NCBI GenBank assembly: GCA_013812265.1
Contig: JACCTQ010000207.1
Location: 1-9,717 of the forward strand
DNA length: 9,717 nt
Direction of reading: 5' to 3'
DNA from: Actinomycetota bacterium
Lineage (GTDB): Bacteria > Actinomycetota > Thermoleophilia > Gaiellales > Gaiellaceae
Shown here: positions 1 to 5,323 of the stretch, in pieces
Layout: each line of letters opens with the position of its first letter
How positions within the stretch are numbered: position 1 is the first letter of the stretch
The notes under the pieces: model-generated
Databases searched by the model: none
Told to the model about the DNA's origin: nothing
Seen by the model: only the letters and a program-made list of their open reading frames with translations
Made by a program: the position numbers and the translations under genes

Positions 1-14
1 GTCAGGGCCAGCAC
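1..14 (-). CDS. Possible start of a downstream minus-strand gene (partial)
   Basis: On the minus strand a purine-rich AAGGAGAG (plus 23-30) stands 8 bases before a GTG at 14-12, which opens into V-L-A-L before the window ends. The hydrophobic first residues would suit a signal peptide or membrane segment, but four codons cannot identify a product. If real, it follows the 46-522 gene by about 31 bases and probably shares its transcript. The call rests only on ribosome-binding-site quality and spacing. Confidence 0.25.
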
Positions 15-45
15 GAGCGCGGCTCTCCTTCGGTTTGCACAGCTC

Positions 46-522
46 TCAGTCGACATCTCGCTCCTCTCGCTCGTCGTTGCGGCCGTCTAGGAAGACGACC
101 CCGAAGTGGTTGTCGGTCACTTCGCCGCTGTCCGACAGGAAGAAGTTGGACGTGATCCGTCCGCTTGCGCCCTCGAACCGGCCTTCGCCGCGCTCGATCT
201 CGCACATGGCCGTGCCGTGCGAGAGGTGAGGATCAGCGCTCGGCGCGACACTGCCGCGTCCGATCGTCCGAAACCAGATGGCGTTACCCCGACCGAAGCT
301 GATCCGCCCCGACCGGTCGAAGCTCCCGTCCGCAGCGAGCGACAGCAGGAAGACGCATCTGGCGTCACCGCCGGAGGCCGGAAGAAAACGTCCCTCGACC
401 CCGTCCCTGCCGATCGTCGTCACCTGATTCGAGCTCGGTGCGGTCAGGACGCCCTCGAGGTGGCCGGGAGCGGTCTCGCCCACGGATCCGCGGAACTGCA
501 TTGAGTAGGTGATCGGCTTCAC
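46..522 (-). CDS. Uncharacterised beta-rich protein, 158 aa
   Basis: I do not recognise this protein with certainty. It has no signal peptide or membrane segment, so it is probably cytoplasmic. The composition alternates Gly with hydrophobic and polar residues, as in a small beta-barrel. The most distinctive stretch is near residues 112-145: GEGRFEGASGRITSN, then a TDNHFGVVFL strand. The G-x-G-x-F-x-G-A-x-G pattern recalls allene-oxide-cyclase/dirigent-like barrels, but this is only a resemblance. A charged tail (DGRNDEREERDVD) ends the protein. I chose the GTG at 522 because AAGGAGG lies directly upstream (plus 526-532), although the 3-base gap is short. An in-frame ATG at 555 is the alternative, but it has no Shine-Dalgarno and adds an Arg-rich stretch. 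The gene is divergent from the LAL regulator at 601, and a 21-bp repeated element lies 55 bases upstream. A role in that regulator's response is inference. Confidence 0.7.
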   Translation of the reverse strand: MKPITYSMQFRGSVGETAPGHLEGVLTAPSSNQVTTIGRDGVEGRFLPASGGDARCVFLLSLAADGSFDRSGRISFGRGNAIWFRTIGRGSVAPSADPHLSHGTAMCEIERGEGRFEGASGRITSNFFLSDSGEVTDNHFGVVFLDGRNDEREERDVD

Positions 523-550
523 GGGCCTCCTTCGGCGTCGCTGGGTGACG

Positions 551-556
551 AGCATG
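551..556 (-). promoter_or_regulatory. Candidate -10 hexamer for the 46-522 gene
   Basis: The minus strand reads CATGCT here, 21 bases beyond the repeated element at 578-598. The implied 5' leader is about 22 bases and holds the AAGGAGG ribosome site. The match to TAnnnT is weak. The main support is that a candidate hexamer lies at the same offset from the second copy of the element. Confidence 0.25.
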
Positions 557-577
557 GTGCTGCGGGGCGCGTATCGG

Positions 578-598
578 CCGCTTCGGGGAAACCCCCGA
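578..598. promoter_or_regulatory. 21-bp repeated operator-like element, copy A
   Basis: This 21-bp sequence (CCGCT followed by TCGGGGAAACCCCCGA) is identical to positions 3937-3957. Its core is an inverted repeat, TCGGGG-AAAC-CCCCGA, typical of a dimer-binding site. It lies in the 78-bp gap between the divergent 46-522 and 601-3405 genes. It is 55 bases upstream of the GTG at 522 and 2 bases upstream of the ATG at 601, so it could serve both promoters. No T-run follows on either strand, so it is not a terminator. Binding by the adjacent LAL regulator is inference from proximity. Confidence 0.6.
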
Positions 599-600
599 CG

Positions 601-3405
601 ATGGGCAGGGCGTATCGTTTGAACGTGCTCGTGGGACGGGAAAGCGAGTGCGACCGAATCGACCTGTTGATCGATGGCGGACGCGAGGGCCGAAGCGGAG
701 TTCTCGTCATCGCCGGCGAGCCCGGCATCGGCAAGAGCGCATTGCTCGGGTACGCGCGCGAGCGGGCCCGCGATATGGCCGTCCTGTCGGCGCGCGGAAG
801 CGAGCGCGAGTCGGAGCTCGCCTTCGCGGCACTGCATGCGCTGCTTCGCCCGGCGCTCGGCGTGCTGGAACGGATCCCGCCGGCCCAGCGGGACTCTCTC
901 CGAGCTGCGCTCGCACTCGGGGCCGGAGAGGACGCCGACAGGCTCGCCGTGTACGCCGGAACGCTCAACGTGCTGGCCGAGGCGGCTGAAGATCGCCCGC
1001 TCCTCGTTCTCGTCGACGATGCGCAGTGGCTCGACCGAGCCTCCGCGGAGGCTCTGCTGTTTGCCGCCGGTCGCGTGGCAGGTGAAGCGTTAGCGGTGCT
1101 GTTCGCGGGCCGCAGGGGCGGAATGGGCGCGTTCGAGACGACGGATCTTCCGCAACTCGTCCTGAGACCTCTCGACGTCGAGAGCTCGCGCGCGCTGCTC
1201 AGGGCGCGGCAGGGCGCCCTGCTGGCGCCCGATGTCGAGCAGCGGCTGCTCGGCGCCGCCTGTGGAAACCCACTGGCGCTCCTGGAGCTGCCCGGGACGC
1301 TGGCCGAGGAGCAGCTCGTGGGCCGGACACCGATCGCCGGCCCGCTGCCCGTCACGGAGCGAATCGAACGCACGTACATCACCGCAGTTCGTGCGCTTCC
1401 TCCAGACACTCAGCGCGCGCTCCTCGTCGCGGCGGCCAGCGAGGAGAGGGATGCGATCGTGGTGGACTCCGCCGTGTCGCGGCTCGAGATCTCCGCTCGA
1501 GCGCTGGACGCCGCCGAGGCGGGCGGACTGCTGACCCGGGGGAAAAGAGCTCTCGAGTTCCGCCACCCGCTGGTCCGCTCGGCCGTGTACCAGGCAGCGG
1601 TGCCCGCGGAGCGGCGGGCGGCACACCGAGCACTCGCCGACGTCCTCACCGAGGAGCCGGATCGGCACGCCTGGCACCTGGCGGCAGCGGCCGAGCGTCC
1701 CGACGAGGGCATCGCGGCGGCCCTCGACGAGGCTGCCGAACGAGCGCGCGCGCGCGGCGGCTTCTCGTCCCAGGCACGTGCGCTCGAGCGAGCGGCCGAG
1801 CTGTCACCGGACCGGAGCGCGCGCGCGCGGCGTCTCCATGCCGCGTCGGTCGCCGCCTACTGGGCAGGTGACGCCGATCGTGCAATCCGGCTGGCCGAAC
1901 AGGCGTTACCGCTCGTCGAGGACCTGCTGCTGCGGGCCGACATCCGTCACCGGATGACGGTGATCGCCGACTGGCACGGCAGGTGGCGCGGGCAGGCGAT
2001 CCCGACAGAGGAGCTGGAGCTCGATGCGGCGCGACTCGAAGGTCTCGATCCGCGGCGGGCCGCGGCCCTGCTCGGCGTCATCCTGCAACGGCGCTTCCAG
2101 GCTCTCGAGACCGAAAGCGCCCTCGCGCTCGCCGAGCGGCGCCTCGGGCTCTGCGCACCGATGGGCGGCGAGCGCCACCTGAGGGCGCTCCAGGACCTGG
2201 CGCGGGCGCACGGCCTCCGCGGAAACGCCGCAGAGGCGTCCGCCGTCATCGACGAGGTGCTGGCCAACACGACCGAGGAGCAGACGCTGGCCTTCGCGAC
2301 CAACATCGCCGAGCCGCTAATCTGGCTGGAGCGATATGACCAGTGCCGTCGCTTTCTCTCCGCGAGCGTTGCCGAAGCCCGCGCCGAGGGAAACATCGTG
2401 CGGCTCATCTTCGAGCTCACGAATCTCGCCCTGCTGGAGCTGCGCACGGGACGGCTCACGGTGGCCGTCGCGGCCGCCTCCGAGGCGCGATCGCTGGCAG
2501 AGGGAACGGGAAACGAGTACATCGAGGCGTGTAACCTGGCCACCTTGGCCCGCGTCGATGCCGTGCGCGGAAACGCAGCCGAATGCCGGTCGCGCACCGA
2601 GCGCGCCTCCCAGCTCGCGCGCGCACTCGGCGACCAGCTCGTCCACTCCGAGACACGCATCGCCCTCGCCCTGCTCGCGCTCGGCGAGGGCCGGCCGGCC
2701 GAGGCCGTGGAGGAGCTCGAACCGGTGGCGGCGCTCGCCGAGCGGAACCGCGTCGGGGAGCCGAGCGTCCTCCCGTACGGCGCCGATCTCGCTGAGGCGT
2801 ATGTCCGGCTCGGGGACAGCAGCCTCGCCGAGCGGGAGCTGGCCTCCTTCCGCCGCAGAGCAGATCGAACCGGGCGCACCTGGGCTCTCGCCGCCTCCGC
2901 GCGGTGCGCCGGCCTGCTCGCCGGCGACGATTCGTTCGACGGCCACTTCCGTGAGGCGCTGACCCACCACGCCGCCTCCGCGGCCTCTCCCTTCGAGCGG
3001 GCTCGCACCGAGCTCTGCTACGGCGAGCGCCTGCGCCGGGCAGGTCGGCGGGTCGACGCTCGCGAGCAGCTGAAGAGCGCCCTCGTGACCTTCGAGCAGC
3101 TCGGCGCGCGCCCGTTCCTGGAGCGAGCCCGCGCCGAGCTGCGTGCCTCGGGCGAAACCTGGCGGAAGCGCGACCCGACGGCCGCCGAGCAGCTCACGCC
3201 GCAGGAGCTGCAGATCACGCTGCAGGTGGCGGAAGGGAAGACGAACCGGGACGTAGGAGCAGCTCTCTTCCTCAGCCCGAAGACGGTCGAGTTCCATCTG
3301 ACACGCATCTACCGCAAGCTCGACATCCACTCACGAGCCGAGCTGATCCGGTTGTTCGCGTCGGAAGGCACGCATACCGGATCGGCGTACCTGACGCAGC
3401 CGTAG
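601..3405 (+). CDS. LuxR-family transcriptional regulator with AAA ATPase domain (LAL type)
   Basis: This is a cytoplasmic DNA-binding regulator of the large ATP-binding LuxR (LAL, MalT-like) family. The 934-aa length is normal. An N-terminal ATPase (about 9-200) carries VGRE at 11-14, Walker A GEPGIGKSA at 39-47 and Walker B LLVLVDDAQWLD at 134-145. The middle, about 380-850, is Ala/Leu/Glu-rich helical repeat of TPR character, the usual ligand- or protein-sensing region. A GerE-type helix-turn-helix starts near 865 with LTPQELQ and has the recognition-helix motif SPKTVEFHLTRIYRKL. In this family ATP and an inducer usually switch the protein to its active oligomer; the inducer here is unknown. 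ATG 601 gives the longest form but has no Shine-Dalgarno. GTG 625 (V-L-V-G-R-E, where the family commonly begins) follows TATCGT by 6 bases and could be a leaderless start. The gene is divergent from 46-522 and convergent with 3433-3882. Confidence 0.95.
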   Translation: MGRAYRLNVLVGRESECDRIDLLIDGGREGRSGVLVIAGEPGIGKSALLGYARERARDMAVLSARGSERESELAFAALHALLRPALGVLERIPPAQRDSLRAALALGAGEDADRLAVYAGTLNVLAEAAEDRPLLVLVDDAQWLDRASAEALLFAAGRVAGEALAVLFAGRRGGMGAFETTDLPQLVLRPLDVESSRALLRARQGALLAPDVEQRLLGAACGNPLALLELPGTLAEEQLVGRTPIAGPLPVTERIERTYITAVRALPPDTQRALLVAAASEERDAIVVDSAVSRLEISARALDAAEAGGLLTRGKRALEFRHPLVRSAVYQAAVPAERRAAHRALADVLTEEPDRHAWHLAAAAERPDEGIAAALDEAAERARARGGFSSQARALERAAELSPDRSARARRLHAASVAAYWAGDADRAIRLAEQALPLVEDLLLRADIRHRMTVIADWHGRWRGQAIPTEELELDAARLEGLDPRRAAALLGVILQRRFQALETESALALAERRLGLCAPMGGERHLRALQDLARAHGLRGNAAEASAVIDEVLANTTEEQTLAFATNIAEPLIWLERYDQCRRFLSASVAEARAEGNIVRLIFELTNLALLELRTGRLTVAVAAASEARSLAEGTGNEYIEACNLATLARVDAVRGNAAECRSRTERASQLARALGDQLVHSETRIALALLALGEGRPAEAVEELEPVAALAERNRVGEPSVLPYGADLAEAYVRLGDSSLAERELASFRRRADRTGRTWALAASARCAGLLAGDDSFDGHFREALTHHAASAASPFERARTELCYGERLRRAGRRVDAREQLKSALVTFEQLGARPFLERARAELRASGETWRKRDPTAAEQLTPQELQITLQVAEGKTNRDVGAALFLSPKTVEFHLTRIYRKLDIHSRAELIRLFASEGTHTGSAYLTQP
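613..618 (+). promoter_or_regulatory. Candidate -10 hexamer for leaderless start of the LAL regulator
   Basis: TATCGT fits TAnnnT and ends 6 bases before the GTG at 625. That is the geometry of a leaderless promoter. It would put the -35 region around 590-595, inside the 21-bp element at 578-598. If ATG 601 is the true start, this hexamer is simply coding sequence. Confidence 0.3.
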
Positions 3406-3432
3406 CCTCGCCCTGCGTGTGCGCGTCCGTCC

Positions 3433-3882
3433 TCAGCGGGCGACGAGCTCCAGCACGACGCTTCCTCGCCTGCTGTCGCAGGTCAACTTCGGATCGAGGA
3501 GGGCCCGCGCCCGGGTTGCCGAGGTGAAGCGCCCCTGGAACTTCCAGACGGTGAGGGTGCCGACGCGCTTGACGACCTTGAAGTTGCCGGCCTGTACCGT
3601 CAGCGGCAGCGAGCTCGGCGCTCGGCCGGTACCGCAGTACCAGGTGACGCGTCCGTGCTTGCCGTCCTTCGAGACGCTGAGCGAGACGCGCTTCTCGAGC
3701 GTCGTCTGGGTACCCGCGATCGTTCCCTTGTATTGCCCGCCCGGCTTCGGCGCGGCCGCCAGCGTGACTCCTGCCCACACGAGCGTCCCGCTCGCGAGCG
3801 CCAGAGTGGCCGCCGTGAGCGCGCGTCTGCGCCCCCGAAAGCTCCCCCAGCCTCGATGACCGGTCTTCTTCGACATTGCCAT
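3433..3882 (-). CDS. Small exported protein of unknown function, 149 aa
   Basis: The function is not recognised. The N-terminus is a signal peptide: a basic n-region (residues 1-20, ending GRRR), a hydrophobic stretch (about 21-41) and a likely cleavage after LAAA near residue 44. The mature part, about 105 aa, is rich in Val, Thr, Lys and Gly with alternating strand-like patterns, including GGQYKGTIAGT, VTWYCG and WKFQGRFTSATRA, which suggests a small beta-sandwich. It has two cysteines in the mature region, at 83 and 135, which could form a disulfide outside the cell. ATG 3882 is supported by GGGAG about 7 bases upstream; a second ATG at 3876 is too far from it. The gene is convergent with the LAL regulator, with 27 bases between stops and no hairpin seen there. 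The 21-bp element lies 54 bases upstream, nearly the same placement as for the 46-522 gene. Confidence 0.85.
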   Translation of the reverse strand: MAMSKKTGHRGWGSFRGRRRALTAATLALASGTLVWAGVTLAAAPKPGGQYKGTIAGTQTTLEKRVSLSVSKDGKHGRVTWYCGTGRAPSSLPLTVQAGNFKVVKRVGTLTVWKFQGRFTSATRARALLDPKLTCDSRRGSVVLELVAR

Positions 3883-3898
3883 GACACTCTCCCTTCTC

Positions 3899-3911
3899 GA
3901 GATCAGATCTC
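3899..3911. repeat. Short inverted repeat in the leader of the 3433-3882 gene
   Basis: GAGATC-A-GATCTC is a perfect 6-bp-arm inverted repeat. It lies just upstream of the ribosome site and overlaps the edge of the candidate -10 (3910-3915). It could be an operator, but arms this short can arise by chance. Confidence 0.3.
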
Positions 3912-3915
3912 AATA
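3910..3915 (-). promoter_or_regulatory. Candidate -10 hexamer for the 3433-3882 gene
   Basis: The minus strand reads TATTGA, 21 bases from the element at 3937-3957, giving a leader of about 21 bases. It is a fair match to TATAAT. The offset equals that of the hexamer in front of the 46-522 gene. Confidence 0.35.
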
Positions 3916-3936
3916 CTCCCGCACGGCAGCTCTTCA

Positions 3937-3957
3937 CCGCTTCGGGGAAACCCCCGA
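3937..3957. promoter_or_regulatory. 21-bp repeated operator-like element, copy B
   Basis: This is an exact copy of 578-598, in the same orientation, located in the 100-bp gap between the stop of the Calx-beta/CHRD gene and the start of the 3433-3882 gene. The flanking bases do not match copy A, so the conservation is confined to the element. Its centre would fall near -44 from the inferred transcription start. That is a place where LuxR-type activators commonly bind beside RNA polymerase. Confidence 0.6.
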
Positions 3958-3982
3958 GATCGACGCCGGCTTCGACCAGCCG

Positions 3983-4918
3983 CTAGGCGTCCTGCCGACA
4001 GACGTTGCGAACGCGGCTAATCGGGGGTCGGTCTCCGCGTGAGCTGTGTGGTCGTCGCCTGTTGCGCGTCAGCTGTCGGCTCGGCACTCGGTGGAACGTC
4101 CCGACGAGGTCGCTCGGTCCATTCACAGCGGAGCTGTGCACTTCGATGGTGACATCGGTGACGTTCGCATTGATCACAATGATCTTCCACGGCGATACCG
4201 CGATCGTGCCGGTCGATGTCCCATTGCGCCGGGGAACGGGCTGCAACGAGGGGTAGTCACCTTGGAAGCGCGTTCCGGCGTGGATGTGGACCGACACCGG
4301 GTCGTGCGGCCAGTCGCTGATCGCGATCGCGAACGTTGCCTCCTGCTTCGTCGCGTCGAGTGTGATCGTCGCCTTGCCCTTGCCGGGCCCGTCGTGCGCG
4401 TTCAAGTCAGCGGCAATCGTGAACGCGGCGGGAAGATCGTTTGCACGGATTCGGCCCGTCGCCTCCGAGACGCGGATTCGTGCATTCCGCGCGCGCGACA
4501 GCTTGACCCAGAAAGCTTCTGTGTCCTCTGCAATCGTGTCGCCGACGATCAACACCACAACCTGCTTCGCGCGCTGCCCGCGCTTGAACACGAGCGTGCC
4601 TTTGCCGCCTTTGTAATCGGTCCCCGGTGTCGCGCTGCCCAGAGTCCCACCGAAGCCGCCGGTGGTGAAGCGCACCGTAACGGTCTTGCGAGCGCGCGCG
4701 GATAGCCGCACCGCGAACACCGCCTCCGTCGTTCCCGAGTCGCCCTCGACGATGGTGGCTGGTGGCGAGATCGAGATCGAAGCAAGACGCGCCGGCGCAG
4801 AGCTTTGATGTAGCTCCGGCACGGCTGCCGCCGACCCGCCCGCCGCGGCGAACACGCTGACTACCGAGAAGGCGAGCAGTGGTATGCGCGGTGCGACGCT
4901 CAACGGGAAACTCCTCAT
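3983..4918 (-). CDS. Exported protein with Calx-beta and CHRD-like domains
   Basis: This is a 311-aa protein with a signal peptide (hydrophobic 12-31, likely cleavage after GGSAAA near 32). Residues about 47-161 form a Calx-beta domain: SPPATIVEGDSG, then SATPGTDYKGGKGTLVFKRG, IVGDTIAEDTEAFWVKL and a closing RIRAND. Calx-beta domains often bind calcium and act in adhesion or extracellular matrix. Residues about 166-277 resemble a CHRD domain, with FTIAADLNAHDGPGKGKATI, a VHIHAG motif at 210-214 and GTIAVSP. The last 35 residues are Arg-rich and unlike a secreted domain. No anchor or sorting motif is seen, so the protein is probably released or held by other contacts. ATG 4918 was chosen because the signal peptide starts there with AAAAGGAAAG upstream; the frame stays open to 5020 but that adds a basic stretch ahead of the signal. 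The ATG overlaps the upstream stop as ATGA, indicating coupling to the DUF4242 gene. Confidence 0.85.
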   Translation of the reverse strand: MRSFPLSVAPRIPLLAFSVVSVFAAAGGSAAAVPELHQSSAPARLASISISPPATIVEGDSGTTEAVFAVRLSARARKTVTVRFTTGGFGGTLGSATPGTDYKGGKGTLVFKRGQRAKQVVVLIVGDTIAEDTEAFWVKLSRARNARIRVSEATGRIRANDLPAAFTIAADLNAHDGPGKGKATITLDATKQEATFAIAISDWPHDPVSVHIHAGTRFQGDYPSLQPVPRRNGTSTGTIAVSPWKIIVINANVTDVTIEVHSSAVNGPSDLVGTFHRVPSRQLTRNRRRPHSSRGDRPPISRVRNVCRQDA

Positions 4919-5259
4919 CCGGTCTTTCCTTTTCGTTTGCTCGTCGGCTCGGAGTGCGCACGCGAGCAGTGCGATCCGGCATCTGGCACGAGTGCGATCG
5001 ACTCGACGACGCGCTCCCACGGGACCTCCGCGCGAGACGCCATGTCCCGAACGGCGTCGGACGAGGTGCTGTCGACGAGATAAAGCACCGTCTCGTCGTC
5101 CGGCATGAAGATCGAACCGCGGTACTCAATGTCATGTCCCTCGCCGCGAAGGTCAGCTGCCGCCGCGCGCGCACGGTCGCCGGCCGCCGCCATCGACGCC
5201 TCGGTGACACCGGGCCAGTAGCACTCGGCGACGTAGCTGCTCGTCCGGCGGTCGCTCAC
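4915..5259 (-). CDS. DUF4242 (SCO4226-like) family small protein
   Basis: This 114-aa cytoplasmic protein has no signal peptide. Residues about 8-90 follow the DUF4242 pattern: SYVAECYWPG near the start, a helix rich in Ala/Arg, then DIEYRGSIFMPDDETVLYLV and a helix leading to VPWERVVESIAL. This family has a ferredoxin-like alpha-beta fold; one Streptomyces member (SCO4226) is reported to bind nickel, but I cannot see a clear metal site here. The final 20 residues are basic and probably disordered. The GTG at 5259 has no Shine-Dalgarno but follows TAGCAT by 7 bases, suggesting a leaderless transcript. A TTG at 5280 is a weaker start that adds 7 residues. The stop TGA overlaps the next gene's start (ATGA). 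The gene lies 64 bases downstream of the second LAL regulator on the same strand. Confidence 0.8.
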   Translation of the reverse strand: MSDRRTSSYVAECYWPGVTEASMAAAGDRARAAAADLRGEGHDIEYRGSIFMPDDETVLYLVDSTSSDAVRDMASRAEVPWERVVESIALVPDAGSHCSRAHSEPTSKRKGKTG

Positions 5260-5266
5260 GAGAACG

Positions 5267-5272
5267 ATGCTA
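5267..5272 (-). promoter_or_regulatory. Candidate -10 hexamer for the DUF4242 gene
   Basis: The minus strand reads TAGCAT, which fits TAnnnT, and is followed by 7 bases and then GTG 5259. This suits a leaderless promoter for the DUF4242-Calx/CHRD pair. No convincing -35 hexamer lies 17 bases upstream. Confidence 0.35.
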
Positions 5273-5285
5273 TGACACAAAGCTC

Positions 5286-5312
5286 AAAAACGAATCGGGG
5301 GATTCCCTCGAT
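5286..5312 (-). terminator. Possible intrinsic terminator after the second LAL gene
   Basis: Read on the minus strand, ATCGAGGG-AAT-CCCCCGAT forms an 8-bp stem with one A-C mismatch and a 3-base loop. TTCG and then a run of T follow it. It begins 11 bases after the stop of the 5324-8089 gene. The T-run is short and set off by three or four bases, so termination may be partial. The same bases also resemble the repeated operator element. Confidence 0.4.
5295..5311. promoter_or_regulatory. Degenerate third copy of the repeated element
   Basis: On the minus strand the core GGGAATCCCCCGA differs from GGGAAACCCCCGA of copies A and B at one position of 13. The outer left part is not conserved. It is 35 bases upstream of GTG 5259 and 22 bases from the TAGCAT hexamer. 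The match could instead come from its hairpin/terminator character. Confidence 0.35.
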
Positions 5313-5323
5313 CTGTGCCGGAG

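Noticed and set aside
578..598. The repeated element as a -35 box of an alternative sigma factor (GTTT or GGAAC type)
   Set aside because: No shared -10 sequence occurs at the right distance from both copies, and the inverted-repeat form fits a dimeric regulator better.
523..837. N-terminal extension of the 46-522 gene into the LAL coding region
   Set aside because: It would overlap the ATPase domain coding on the other strand, and the added residues are basic and featureless. The GTG at 522 has a strong AAGGAGG.
1744..1829. GCGCGC dinucleotide runs at 1744-1756 and 1816-1829
   Set aside because: They lie in frame in Arg/Ala-rich helices of the LAL gene and reflect codon use in GC-rich DNA, with no sign of an array or Z-DNA function.
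1947..3330. Long minus-strand open frames (about 337-353 codons) opposite the first LAL gene
   Set aside because: The translations are Ser/Arg/Ala-rich shadows of the TPR region; the sense frame has ATPase and HTH motifs.
3406..3432. Terminator between the convergent LAL and small exported genes
   Set aside because: The 27 bases contain no stem with a T-run on either strand.
3272..3937. A 221-codon minus-strand frame covering the small exported gene
   Set aside because: It overlaps both the LAL HTH and the 3433-3882 gene in another frame; the latter has a signal peptide and ribosome site, this one has neither.
4919..5020. N-terminal extension of the Calx-beta/CHRD gene
   Set aside because: It adds 34 basic residues before a good signal peptide and overlaps the DUF4242 gene far beyond the ATGA junction.
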